DNA of 64,000 nt. It comes from Chloroflexota bacterium (GTDB taxonomy: Bacteria; Chloroflexota; Dehalococcoidia; Lucifugimonadales; Lucifugimonadaceae). Of the stretch, positions 32,467-40,733 are shown in pieces (positions within the stretch are counted from its first letter, which is position 1; each line of letters starts with the position of its first letter). The position numbers and the translations under genes were made by a program. The DNA lies in the NCBI GenBank assembly GCA_027624075.1, contig JAQBUH010000002.1, forward strand, positions 1 through 64,000, in the 5' to 3' direction. The notes under the pieces were generated by a model. It saw only the letters and a program-made list of their open reading frames with translations, was not told the origin of the DNA and ran no database searches.

Positions 32467-32991
32467 ATGTCACTTCTCCGAGCAACATCTGGCTATGCCC
32501 CGCATGGCCCTGCCTTAAAATCCGGCGCCGCCATATTCAGTCAACACGGCAGTTACCGGTATCTCCTGACACGTAGTTTCGGGCGGGGTGAAGGCTCGTG
32601 TCTGTTCGTACTGCTCAACCCTTCGACCGCTGACGCAGAGCGCGACGACCCAACCATCAGGCGTTGTTCCGGTTTCGCAACCGCGTGGGGCTTCGCCGAA
32701 CTTCGCGTAGTGAACCTGTTCGCTCTGAGATCGACCGATCCGCGGAGCCTTGAGGCGGCCGCAGACCCGATTGGACCGGATAACGATTACGTACTGCGAC
32801 AGGAACTTGCGGCGAGTGAGTTTGTGGTCGCCGCGTGGGGCAACAAAGGGGCGCTGCGGCGGAGGTCGAGCAGTGTCCGGGCGATGATCGCAGGTCTCAA
32901 GATATCGGCGACATGTCTCGGCCACAACGGCGGCGGCGAGCCGGCGCACCCGCTCTATGTAGCCGCCGCCACCCGGCCAGTGCCGCTGTGA
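32467..32991 (+). CDS. DUF1643 family protein
   Basis: The protein has 174 residues. It has the hallmark of DUF1643: SYRYLLTRSF, then FVLLNPSTADAERDDPTIRRC, then FATAWGFAELRVVNLFALRS, and later VVAAWGNKG. The C-terminus reads CLGHNGGGEPAHPLY, also typical. The family has a conserved NPSTAD/DDPT pocket, but its reaction is not established to my knowledge. It is often found alone or near mobile elements; no mobile gene is seen here. A TATATC sequence lies just before the ATG. The 11-base tandem repeat array immediately upstream may be its regulatory region. Confidence 0.85.
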   Translation: MSLLRATSGYAPHGPALKSGAAIFSQHGSYRYLLTRSFGRGEGSCLFVLLNPSTADAERDDPTIRRCSGFATAWGFAELRVVNLFALRSTDPRSLEAAADPIGPDNDYVLRQELAASEFVVAAWGNKGALRRRSSSVRAMIAGLKISATCLGHNGGGEPAHPLYVAAATRPVPL

Positions 32992-33097
32992 GCGCCGTTG
33001 AAACCGTGCCCGCGTGCAGGCCCGTGCTCGGATAGGACGACTCGAACACCCGGGATGGCCCAACAGCAAACCCGGTATATCAATCTGGAGGTGGACT

Positions 33098-33379
33098 ATG
33101 GCCGACTGGAAAATGGAAGCAGTGATTGAATACTGCGTGCCCTGTGGTTATGCCAACCTTGCGGCGTACATGGCGAGTGAGCTTTTTCAGGCGGGCGGAC
33201 CTGCCCTCGCGATCAGCCTGAAACCCGGCGCCAACGGCGTATTCAAGGTGACTGTCGATGGGCGTGTGCTCTGGGACAAGAAGGAAAATGGCGCGTCACC
33301 TCACATCATGGAGGTCAAGGAGCTTAAGGCGCAGGTCGCCAATATGCTCAAGTCCGGCGCAGTGATCCAGACCAACTAG
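33098..33379 (+). CDS. SelW/Rdx-family redox protein with CxxC motif
   Basis: ATG 33098, with GGAGG upstream, gives 93 residues. A thioredoxin-like beta-alpha-beta start (MEAVIEYCVPCGYANLAAYM) carries the CxxC redox pair in the Rdx position, with cysteine where animal selenoproteins have selenocysteine. KVTVDGRVLWDKKENG is the conserved second half. The protein probably exchanges thiols in the cytoplasm; partners are unknown. A very strong terminator follows 19 bases after the stop, so the transcript ends here. Confidence 0.87.
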   Translation: MADWKMEAVIEYCVPCGYANLAAYMASELFQAGGPALAISLKPGANGVFKVTVDGRVLWDKKENGASPHIMEVKELKAQVANMLKSGAVIQTN

Positions 33380-33397
33380 CGCCAGGGCTCTGTTAAC

Positions 33398-33433
33398 AGC
33401 AAACGGGATGGCCTCAAGGCCATCCCGTTTGCT
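33398..33433 (+). terminator. Strong intrinsic terminator after the SelW-like gene
   Basis: AGCAAACGGGATGGCC (33398-33413) and GGCCATCCCGTTTGCT (33418-33433) form a perfect 16-base-pair stem with a TCAA tetraloop. TTACAGGGTTTTT follows. It is the longest perfect hairpin I found in the window. Confidence 0.9.
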
Positions 33434-33591
33434 TTACAGGGTTTTTGGTACCGGGTTTCTGGGCGTGGTGAAGTGTTATTTCAGCCAATCTCCGGCGCCA
33501 GAGAGGTTACCTGAGAGCCGGTCTGAGTTAAGATCGCGCTCACACGTTTTCAACTTCCCAACCAGTATAACTAGCAAACAAGAACACTAAA

Positions 33592-34689
33592 ATGATAAAA
33601 GCTGCCGTACTGTACGAGCCAAATGTCCGCATGCCAATCGTTGAGCTTGACCAGGGCTCTCCAAAGGCCGGTGAGGTGCGCGTCCGTATGAGGGCGGCGG
33701 GAGTTTGCGCCTCTGACCACCACGTAATGCTCGGCCAGACCAAATTTCCAATGCCGATCGTCCTGGGGCATGAAGGCGCCGGCGTTGTTGAGGAAGTCGG
33801 AGACGGCGTCACCTCGGTCAAGGCAGGCGACCGCTGCATCCTCTCTTTTGTCCCCAACTGCGGTCACTGCCGCTCCTGCCGCATCGGCTCTCCGCAGCTC
33901 TGCGACACGAACCGGTTGACCGGCACCCGGCAGTACGACGGCACCTTCCGGCTTAAAGACGGAGACGGTAAAGACATCCACCAGTTCGCAAAACTCGGGG
34001 TCTTCGCCGAGAGCATCGTGATACCTCACCAGGCCTGTTTCCCAATCACAGATGAGGTGCCGATGGACGTGGCAAGCCTTATCGGATGCTCGGTGACAAC
34101 GGGCGTCGGAGGCGTCATCAACCAGCCGGACATCCGCTCCGGGATGACGGTCGCCGTGTTCGGAGCAGGCGGTGTCGGACTCAACGCCATCCAGGGCGCA
34201 AGGTTGATGAACGCGTCCCGCGTCATAGCCGTGGATATCCACGACCACAAGCTGGAGTTCACATATAAGTTCGGGGCCACAGACGTGATCAACTCACGGG
34301 CCGAGGACCCTGCGAAGAAGATCCAGGAGCTGACCAACGGCGGAGTCGACTTTGCCTTCGACACCTTCGGCGGCGCTGTCACAACCGAGCAAATGATGGA
34401 CTCGCTCCGTAAAGGCGGTACCGGCGTGCTCGTTGGGCTCGCGCCTGACGGCACGACGGCCGGGATCAACATGATCGATCTTGTACGGAACCAGAAGACG
34501 CTCACCGGTAGTTACTACGGCTCGGCAAGCCCGCACGAGACCTTCGGCAAGCTGGTCGATTTCTACCTGAAGGGCCGGATCGACATCGACAGTCTGATCA
34601 CGCGCCGGTATCCGCTCGAGCAGATAAATGAGGCTTACGACGCGCTTGGCCGAGGCGAGGATGGCCGCGGCGTGATCGTCTTCGACTGA
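33592..34689 (+). CDS. Zinc-dependent alcohol dehydrogenase (MDR family)
   Basis: The protein has 365 residues. The catalytic zinc site includes C39 (GVCASD) and H60/E61 (GHEGAG), with a cysteine in IGCSVTTG as third ligand. The structural zinc loop is complete: C90, C93, C96 and C104. GAGGVGLNAIQGA binds the nucleotide, and VDIHDHK at the end of strand 2 fits NAD. The length and GCSVTTG segment resemble class III or mycothiol/glutathione-type formaldehyde dehydrogenases. A -10-like TATAAC lies at 33566-33571. The gene is AT-richer at its start than its neighbours. It is transcribed alone, just before the nuo operon. Confidence 0.9.
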   Translation: MIKAAVLYEPNVRMPIVELDQGSPKAGEVRVRMRAAGVCASDHHVMLGQTKFPMPIVLGHEGAGVVEEVGDGVTSVKAGDRCILSFVPNCGHCRSCRIGSPQLCDTNRLTGTRQYDGTFRLKDGDGKDIHQFAKLGVFAESIVIPHQACFPITDEVPMDVASLIGCSVTTGVGGVINQPDIRSGMTVAVFGAGGVGLNAIQGARLMNASRVIAVDIHDHKLEFTYKFGATDVINSRAEDPAKKIQELTNGGVDFAFDTFGGAVTTEQMMDSLRKGGTGVLVGLAPDGTTAGINMIDLVRNQKTLTGSYYGSASPHETFGKLVDFYLKGRIDIDSLITRRYPLEQINEAYDALGRGEDGRGVIVFD

Positions 34690-34898
34690 GCTGTCACACC
34701 GGCAGTCCAGATTATCCCCGCTGAACCGTCAAAAATCCGTCTCGGCCCCCGCGGCGGTTTGAGTTCGGCGGCGAGCCAATCCAAACTGGATTGTGCTCTA
34801 TTTCACTTGCTGGCCAACAGTGCCGATGCTATCCTGCCCGCGCCTACTCTGACACGAATCTGGCTTATGTTCAGGCTGACATTTCGCGGGACCGGAAG

Positions 34899-35294
34899 AT
34901 GTTTGAAGACTACTTTCGTAACTACGGCATCCTCATAATTTTCTTCGCCGTGGCTATTGGCGTGCCGCTGGGCATGCTCGGCATGTCCTATATGGCCTCG
35001 TTCATGAAGATCAGGCCAAAGCGGACTTCCCGCATCAAGCGCGCTCCGTACGAAGGCGGAATGAGACCGCTGGGCCCGAAGCCATCACGGTTCAACTTCC
35101 GCTACTACTACTACGCTCTGCTGTTCGTGGCATTCGATATCGAGACGGTGCTTCTGTACCCGTGGGCGACCCGTCACGGAGTGCTTTCGAGCCAGTTCGG
35201 GTGGGCCGCGCTTGGCGCCGTGTTCGTGTTCCTATTCGTCGTAACAGTCGGCTACCTCTACGCATGGCGTAAGAAAGCTCTTGAGTGGCAATGA
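34899..35294 (+). CDS. nuoA: NADH-quinone oxidoreductase subunit A
   Basis: From ATG 34899 the protein has 131 residues, the usual NuoA size. It has three transmembrane segments: residues 8-30 ([19 protein letters not shown]), about 70-90 ([20 protein letters not shown]) and about 100-122. The conserved PYEGGMRP loop, with the cysteine of other NuoA proteins replaced, and FDIE-V-L-YPWA are family marks. It is the first gene of nuoABCDHIJK-x-LMN and overlaps nuoB by four bases (ATGA). A 209-base gap upstream contains a CAATCC/GGATTG inverted repeat (34777-34793) that could be an operator. Confidence 0.95.
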   Translation: MFEDYFRNYGILIIFFAVAIGVPLGMLGMSYMASFMKIRPKRTSRIKRAPYEGGMRPLGPKPSRFNFRYYYYALLFVAFDIETVLLYPWATRHGVLSSQFGWAALGAVFVFLFVVTVGYLYAWRKKALEWQ

Positions 35295-35947
35295 CCGATA
35301 TGGAACAGCCCCGGGTAAACCCTTACGGCGCGCCTTTAGACCTCTACCCCGAAACATCGCTCATCAAGACGATGTGGGACACGGATGTGGCTGAAGGGCA
35401 CGAGATCAACCAGATGAAGGCGACTCACCTTGAGCCGTTTGCGGAGCCGCTGATCGGTTCGCTTGACGAGCTTAACCGTAGCGCAATCATCACATCTGTC
35501 GACACGCTCCTGAACTGGGCGCGAAAGAGTTCCGTCTTTCCACTGCAGTTCGGCCTCGCCTGCTGCGCGTTCGAGATGATCGCCACCGCGATGAGCCGGT
35601 TCGACATCGCTCGCTTTGGCATGGAGGCGTTCAGGGCGACGCCAAGACAGGCGGACCTCATGATCGTCGCAGGCACAGTCACATGGAAGATGGCGGTGCC
35701 GCTGAGAAGGCTGTACGACCAGATGGCAGAGCCGAAGTGGGTCCTTTCGATGGGCGTCTGCGCAACCAGCGGCGGGCCTTACTACGAGAGCTATGCCGTC
35801 GTCCCCGGTGTCAACCACATCGTGCCGGTAGACGTCTATGTTCCAGGCTGTCCGCCCCGGCCGGACGCTCTTCTGTACGGCATCATGCAGCTGCACGAAA
35901 AGATCAAGCGCTACAGCCTTTCTGGCACACCGGCAGGCACGGCATGA
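35291..35947 (+). CDS. nuoB: NADH-quinone oxidoreductase subunit B
   Basis: The protein has 218 residues. It holds the N2 4Fe-4S cluster, the last in the electron path to quinone, with the adjacent cysteines in ACCAFEM, a third in GVCATSGG and a fourth in VPGCPPRP. A hydrophilic N-terminal extension of about 60 residues precedes the core ([20 protein letters not shown]), longer than in many bacteria. It works in the peripheral arm beside NuoD and NuoI. It is translationally coupled to nuoA and nuoC by ATGA overlaps. Confidence 0.95.
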   Translation: MTDMEQPRVNPYGAPLDLYPETSLIKTMWDTDVAEGHEINQMKATHLEPFAEPLIGSLDELNRSAIITSVDTLLNWARKSSVFPLQFGLACCAFEMIATAMSRFDIARFGMEAFRATPRQADLMIVAGTVTWKMAVPLRRLYDQMAEPKWVLSMGVCATSGGPYYESYAVVPGVNHIVPVDVYVPGCPPRPDALLYGIMQLHEKIKRYSLSGTPAGTA

Positions 35948-36426
35948 CTCAGTCCTGGTCAGGCGAAAAACTGGCACAGGCCATCGAGGCTTTCGCCGCC
36001 GGCGCGACTGTAACCAGCAACGCCACCGACGTGTGGTTGGAGCCGTCCCGGATACGCGAGGTCTGCCAGGGACTTCGAGACCGGCCGGAGTTCAAGTTCG
36101 ACCTGCTGAGCGGCGTCACGGTGGTCGACTACATAGACCATTTCGAGATGGTCTATCACCTCACTTCACTGCCAATGAACGCACGCGCCGTGATCAAGGC
36201 TAAATGCGGCTGGGGCAGGGAAGAGCCGACCGTCCCCAGCGTCACTCCAGTCTGGCGGGGCGCAGAGCTGCAAGAGCGTGAGGTATGGGACCTGATGGGT
36301 GTCAGGTTCGAGGGTCACCCGAACCACAAGCGAATCGTGCTGTGGGAAGGGTTCCCCGGCCATCCCCTGCGTAAGGATTTTGCCACCTACGATCAGTCAC
36401 TCGTTCCTGTGGAAAACGCGAATTGA
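35944..36426 (+). CDS. nuoC: NADH-quinone oxidoreductase subunit C
   Basis: The protein has 160 residues. It follows the NuoC 30-kDa pattern: [24 protein letters not shown] in the middle, then [46 protein letters not shown] at the end. It is separate from NuoD, not fused as in some enterobacteria. It has no cofactor and supports the peripheral arm. ATG 35944 overlaps the nuoB stop by four bases, and its own stop overlaps the nuoD start. Confidence 0.95.
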   Translation: MTQSWSGEKLAQAIEAFAAGATVTSNATDVWLEPSRIREVCQGLRDRPEFKFDLLSGVTVVDYIDHFEMVYHLTSLPMNARAVIKAKCGWGREEPTVPSVTPVWRGAELQEREVWDLMGVRFEGHPNHKRIVLWEGFPGHPLRKDFATYDQSLVPVENAN

Positions 36427-37535
36427 CGCTCAAGACTGAGCCGGTAACCATTAACCTGGGGCCGCAACACCCCAGCACGCATGGCGTGTTCCGGTTTCGC
36501 GTCACGTTTGACGGCGAGCAGATAGCCGATATCGAGCCTATCTTCGGCTACCTGCACCGCGGGTCGGAGAAGCTGGCTGAAGAGCGAACATACGCTCAGG
36601 TCGTGACGCTTACGGACCGCATGGACTACGTCTCGTCCATGCTCTCGAACCAGGCGTACATCCTTGCGGTCGAGAAGCTGTGCGGCATCGAGCCATCTCC
36701 GCGCGGCGTCTGGCTGCGCATGATCGCCGCAGAGTTGCAACGCATCGCCAGCCACATGGTGGCGATCGGGTTCCTGCTCCAGGACCTCGGCACATGGGGC
36801 ACTCCGCTGACGTACGCGATGCGAGAGCGGGAGTCCGTCCTGGAGATGTTCGAGATGCTGTGCGGCGCTCGCATAACAAACTCGTACCTGCGGCCGGGCG
36901 GCGTCTTCATGGATGCGCCAGTCGAGTTCTTGCCAGTGCTCGATTCGTTCCTGTCCGCGCTCCCGCACCGTATCGATGAGCTTGAGAGCTACCTGACCGG
37001 CAATGAGATCATCTTTGCCCGCACCAAGGGCGTGGCGGTCCTTAAGCCGGAGATTGCCATTAACGCGTCTCTCACGGGGCCAATGATCCGCGCCTCAGGC
37101 ATCGATTGGGACCTGCGTCACCGCGATCCGTACGACTACTATGACCGTGTCTCTTTCAAGCGGCCGCTGCACAGGGCTGGAGACAACTTTGCGCGTTACT
37201 GGGTGCGAATGCAGGAGATGCGGGAGTGCATAACGATCATCCGGCAGTGCGTCGAGCAGATGGAGCCGGGACCTGTCCGGCCATCGCACGACGATGTGCC
37301 ATACCTGTTGCGTCCGCCGGTTGGTGACGCCTACGTTGCCATCGAAGGCTCAAAGGGCGAACTCGGGTTCTACCTGGTCTCGGACGGCGGCATCTCACCA
37401 TACCGCTGCCACGTTCGAGCTCCTTCTTTCATCAACCTGACGCTTCTGCGAGAGATGCTGATCGGCACCTTGATGGGTGACCTGTTCGTCAGCTTCGGCA
37501 GCGTTGACCTGAACATGGGCGAGGTGGACAGGTGA
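36423..37535 (+). CDS. nuoD: NADH-quinone oxidoreductase subunit D
   Basis: The protein has 370 residues and starts at TTG inside the TTGA overlap with nuoC. NLGPQHPSTHGVFRF at the start and the FGYLHRGSEKLAE helix mark the quinone-binding subunit related to NiFe-hydrogenase large subunits. The nickel-ligand cysteines of hydrogenases are absent, as expected. RPGGV, GVAVL, RASGIDWDLR and the C-terminal FGSVDLNMGEVDR are conserved. It forms the quinone cavity with NuoB and NuoH. Confidence 0.96.
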   Translation: MTLKTEPVTINLGPQHPSTHGVFRFRVTFDGEQIADIEPIFGYLHRGSEKLAEERTYAQVVTLTDRMDYVSSMLSNQAYILAVEKLCGIEPSPRGVWLRMIAAELQRIASHMVAIGFLLQDLGTWGTPLTYAMRERESVLEMFEMLCGARITNSYLRPGGVFMDAPVEFLPVLDSFLSALPHRIDELESYLTGNEIIFARTKGVAVLKPEIAINASLTGPMIRASGIDWDLRHRDPYDYYDRVSFKRPLHRAGDNFARYWVRMQEMRECITIIRQCVEQMEPGPVRPSHDDVPYLLRPPVGDAYVAIEGSKGELGFYLVSDGGISPYRCHVRAPSFINLTLLREMLIGTLMGDLFVSFGSVDLNMGEVDR

Positions 37536-38806
37536 GCGAAACCATCCTCGACAGCTCATTGTTCAGGAACGTCTACTGCTACGTCGCTGGAGGCAGCGAA
37601 GGCTGTGTGTCGCATGGCTATAGCGAAGGCTTCCTGCCAGCGGGCTACGAGTGGCTCGCATTTGCCATTACCGCCGCTGTGCTGGCCATCCTCTTCATCC
37701 AGGGAGCCCTCGGAGGAGTCCTCGCGTTAATCTGGGGTGAGCGCAGGATCCTGGCGCGGTTCCAGAACCGTGTCGGACCGAACCGCTGGGGACCTTTCGG
37801 CTCCCTCACCTCGGTGGCTGACGCAATCAAGACGATGTTCAAGGAGGACATCGTCCCCGATCAGGCCGACCGCTTCCTCTTCAACCTTGCCCCGGTAATC
37901 ATGGTTGTCCCTGTGCTGATGGTCTTCGCCGTAATACCGATCGGAGTTGGCACGCTCGTTGCAGACCTGAACATCGGCCTCCTATTTGTCATCGCGATCA
38001 CATCCGCCAGCGGCCTTGCAATCGCGATGGCCGCATGGTCATCCGCCAACCGCATTGCCATATTCTCCGGGCTGAGGGCCGTGGCGCTGCTTGTGAGCTA
38101 CGAGATACCGATGGCGCTGTCGCTGCTCGGCGTGCTGATGATCACAGGCACGCTGTCAATGACAGGGACCATTGAGGCGCAGGATGTCCCGTTCATCATC
38201 GTGCAGCCGCTCGGGTTCCTCGTCTTCTTCCTTGCCGCACTCGCCGAGATGAGCCGGACGCCTTTCGATCTGACCGAGGCGGAATCGGAACTGGCCGCCG
38301 GACACCTCAACGACTATTCGAGCATGAAGTTCGGCGTGCTGTTCCTGGCGGAATGGGCTGCGACCGTGGCCGGCGCAATGATCATCGCCACCGTGTTTCT
38401 GTCCGGCTGGCGCGGCTTCAGTCCCATCCCGTCGCACATCTGGTTCGTCGGGAAAGTGGTCGCAGTCATATTCCTGATCATCTGGATCCGCGCAACGTGG
38501 CCTCGGCTGCGTATCGACCAGGTGCTCTCGCTGGCATGGAAAGGACTGTTCGAGCTGACGATGATCAACCTGATCGTCACCGCCATCCTCACCGCGGCGA
38601 TGGCTGACCGTGAGGCAGACGGCTCGCTGTTCAGCGCAGGCGAGCTATGGATCATGGCGGCGGTCAACTGGGCCGTCTTCTTCCCGTCCGTCTACCTGAT
38701 CGGCAAACTGCTGGCCTCGAAGCCGTACGAGGATGACTCTTCGGAGCCGCAGGAACTCTATCCGGTGGCAACTGAAGAAAAGGCGTTTGAAGGAGCTGCG
38801 GACTGA
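37532..38806 (+). CDS. nuoH: NADH-quinone oxidoreductase subunit H
   Basis: The protein has 424 residues and starts at GTG in the GTGA overlap with nuoD. About eight or nine transmembrane helices are visible. ERRILARFQNRVGPNRWGP and the EMSRTPFDLTEAESELAAG loop are the strongest NuoH marks; the latter lines the quinone channel. Compared with typical NuoH of 320 to 350 residues it has an N-terminal extension of about 45 residues with three cysteines and a longer C-terminus ending in an acidic tail. It anchors the peripheral arm to the membrane arm. Confidence 0.95.
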   Translation: MSETILDSSLFRNVYCYVAGGSEGCVSHGYSEGFLPAGYEWLAFAITAAVLAILFIQGALGGVLALIWGERRILARFQNRVGPNRWGPFGSLTSVADAIKTMFKEDIVPDQADRFLFNLAPVIMVVPVLMVFAVIPIGVGTLVADLNIGLLFVIAITSASGLAIAMAAWSSANRIAIFSGLRAVALLVSYEIPMALSLLGVLMITGTLSMTGTIEAQDVPFIIVQPLGFLVFFLAALAEMSRTPFDLTEAESELAAGHLNDYSSMKFGVLFLAEWAATVAGAMIIATVFLSGWRGFSPIPSHIWFVGKVVAVIFLIIWIRATWPRLRIDQVLSLAWKGLFELTMINLIVTAILTAAMADREADGSLFSAGELWIMAAVNWAVFFPSVYLIGKLLASKPYEDDSSEPQELYPVATEEKAFEGAAD

Positions 38807-39477
38807 TGCAAGGACAAGGGCTTCTCAAGGGTCTCGGCGTGACGATGAAGAACTTCGTGCGCCCTGTGCATACCGTGCAGTACCCGGACCGGAAGGTCGG
38901 TCTGCTGGGCGCGGCCAAACGGGCCGGGGTCAGCCCGTTCCGGTTCTTCGCAGACAATCCGCGTGAAGGTCTCAAGGCGCTCCTGTTCATAGCCACTGTG
39001 CCTGAGCGTGTCCAGCAGGCGCCGCGCTTCCGCGGCAACGAGTTCACCTGGTACGAGGACCGCTGCACAGGGTGCGCCAGCTGTGCCAAATACTGCCCGC
39101 TAGGAATCATCAAGATCGTCACGCACCCTGGCGGAATCGATGTCCAGGAGGGTGAGAGCTACGCCATCGACGTCTTCGATATCGACATCGGCCGCTGCAT
39201 GTTCTGCGGGCTATGCGTCGAGGCTTGCCCGTATGACGCTCTGCACATGGGCAGTCAGTTCGAGCGCGGCAACTATGTGAGAAACGACCTGGTGATCGAT
39301 ATCGAACAGTTGCGAAGTAACCTGAAACGGCCGTCGAGCTGGTTCAGGCCGCAGTTCGAGGAGCGGAAGTTCGACCCGTTCAAAGGTGAGACTGTCGACG
39401 ACCACTACAAGGCTGGAAGGCATGAGCAGCCGTCACCTGACGAGCTGAAAGAACGCTGGGTGGATGGACGCAAGTGA
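38806..39477 (+). CDS. nuoI: NADH-quinone oxidoreductase subunit I
   Basis: The protein has 223 residues. Two 4Fe-4S binding motifs are intact: CTGCASCAKYCP at residues 87-98 and CMFCGLCVEACP about 40 residues later. They hold clusters N6a and N6b, which carry electrons to NuoB. The N-terminal 80 residues include KNFVRPVHTVQYPD and LLFIATVPERVQQAPRFRG, the usual approach to the cluster domain. A hydrophilic C-terminal tail of about 40 residues is longer than in Escherichia coli. TGATG links it to nuoH. Confidence 0.95.
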   Translation: MQGQGLLKGLGVTMKNFVRPVHTVQYPDRKVGLLGAAKRAGVSPFRFFADNPREGLKALLFIATVPERVQQAPRFRGNEFTWYEDRCTGCASCAKYCPLGIIKIVTHPGGIDVQEGESYAIDVFDIDIGRCMFCGLCVEACPYDALHMGSQFERGNYVRNDLVIDIEQLRSNLKRPSSWFRPQFEERKFDPFKGETVDDHYKAGRHEQPSPDELKERWVDGRK

Positions 39478-40136
39478 ACGAAGCATTCGAAGTTCCGACA
39501 GTAGTCTCATTCGCCTTCTGGGTGGCGTCTGCGATCACCATTGCCGCTGCAATCATGGTCGTGACGGTGCGCGACGTGTTCAAGGCGGCGGTGTTTCTGG
39601 CCGGAAGCTTCATCGGCGTATCCGCGATCTTCTTTTTGCTGAACGCAGAGTTTGTCGGCGTCGTTCAGATACTGGTATACGTCGGCGCCGTCTCAATCCT
39701 CATCGCTTTCTCCGTGATGATGATCAGCGATGTGTCCCACGGCAGCCAGCCGTCCCGGGCCCGCTATGCCTCAGTCACTGTCTCTGCGCTGGTGCTGGCA
39801 GCTATCGCGGTCACCGTATACAACACCGAATGGACGCTTAACTCCGGCCTGACAGATCCGGACGCCATTGCAGGGCTCTCCGGGACGTTTATCGAGGATG
39901 AGATCGCGTCTGGCGAGGGCAGGGTGCGGGATGCGTCGGGAATCCAGGCGTCAGATAGCCAGGTTGTCCAGACAGGCGTGCTCGGAGACAGCACAGGAAC
40001 GGTCGGCGCTCTCCTTGTGCGCGAGTTCGTGCTGCCGTTCGAGACCGTCGGCCTTGTGATCGTTGCAGCGCTCATTGGCGGACTGGCGCTTATGCGGCCA
40101 CGCGAGGGCGAGCCTGACCCGAGGGGCGGTGGCTGA
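39474..40136 (+). CDS. nuoJ: NADH-quinone oxidoreductase subunit J
   Basis: The protein has 220 residues and starts at GTG. Five transmembrane helices can be drawn. VRDVFKAAVFLAGSF and FVGVVQILVYVGAVSILIAF are the conserved NuoJ helices; the latter includes the pi-bulge region. Between helices four and five lies a hydrophilic loop of about 70 residues (residues 125 to 185), longer than in many homologues. It belongs to the membrane arm. GTGA overlap with nuoI and TGATG overlap with nuoK couple translation. Confidence 0.93.
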   Translation: MNEAFEVPTVVSFAFWVASAITIAAAIMVVTVRDVFKAAVFLAGSFIGVSAIFFLLNAEFVGVVQILVYVGAVSILIAFSVMMISDVSHGSQPSRARYASVTVSALVLAAIAVTVYNTEWTLNSGLTDPDAIAGLSGTFIEDEIASGEGRVRDASGIQASDSQVVQTGVLGDSTGTVGALLVREFVLPFETVGLVIVAALIGGLALMRPREGEPDPRGGG

Positions 40137-40486
40137 TGACCCTCGAAAACGTACTACTGGTCTCAGGGATCATATTTGCGATTGGTCTTTATGGAGTGCT
40201 TTCGCGCCGCAGCACGATCGCGCTGTTGATGTCACTTGAGTTGCTGTTCAACGCAGTGGTCATTGCCGCTGTGGCATTTTCACGCTTTACACCGTCGGCC
40301 GGACTGGCGGATGCCGGAGCCGTTACCGCTAACGAAGTGCGGGCCGCTCTGACAGGCCATGTCTTTGCCGTGCTTGTGATCTCAGTCGCCGCCGCCGAGT
40401 CTGCGCTGGCCCTGGCGCTGATATTCGCCCTGTACCGGGCGAAGGAGACAGTTGAGATCACCGACGTTTCGGAGATGAAGAGATGA
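40136..40486 (+). CDS. nuoK: NADH-quinone oxidoreductase subunit K
   Basis: The protein has 116 residues with three transmembrane helices. SLELLFNAVVIAAVAFSRF carries the conserved helix-2 glutamate, and VISVAAAESALALALIFALY carries the helix-3 glutamate; both belong to the proton path near the quinone end. The loop between them is about 25 residues. The gene overlaps nuoJ by one base. After its stop the operon is interrupted by a small DUF2007-like gene before nuoL. Confidence 0.95.
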   Translation: MTLENVLLVSGIIFAIGLYGVLSRRSTIALLMSLELLFNAVVIAAVAFSRFTPSAGLADAGAVTANEVRAALTGHVFAVLVISVAAAESALALALIFALYRAKETVEITDVSEMKR

Positions 40487-40529
40487 CCGTTTTATTTCCC
40501 GCATCGCCGGATGGACGGAACGGCTGACT

Positions 40530-40724
40530 ATGTGGACCGACTATAAAAAGGCCCCGAACTTGATGGTGGCCGAGATGTGGAAGAACCTTCTCGAGGGTGA
40601 AGGTTTACCTGCGAAGATACTGCCGGAAGGCGAGATCCTGGACTGGAGTGAGCATTCCGAATTCAGGATCCTTGTGCCGAAAGGCCGCGAGCACGTCGCA
40701 GACGAAATTATCCGAAAGCTGTAA
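40530..40724 (+). CDS. DUF2007-like small protein inside the nuo operon
   Basis: The protein has 64 residues, with no membrane segment. APNLMVAEMWKNLLEGEGLPAK and the later FRILVPKGREHVADEII match the DUF2007 pattern: a first strand, a helix, then an RVLVP strand and a helix. DUF2007 proteins are described as putative signal-transducing proteins, with no proven reaction. It lies 43 bases after nuoK and 9 bases before nuoL on the same strand, so it must be co-transcribed with complex I. The ribosome site is weak (GGACGGAAC). It might regulate or assemble the membrane arm. Conservation of this place would decide whether it is a true accessory factor. Confidence 0.7.
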   Translation: MWTDYKKAPNLMVAEMWKNLLEGEGLPAKILPEGEILDWSEHSEFRILVPKGREHVADEIIRKL

Positions 40725-40733
40725 GAGCGAAAC

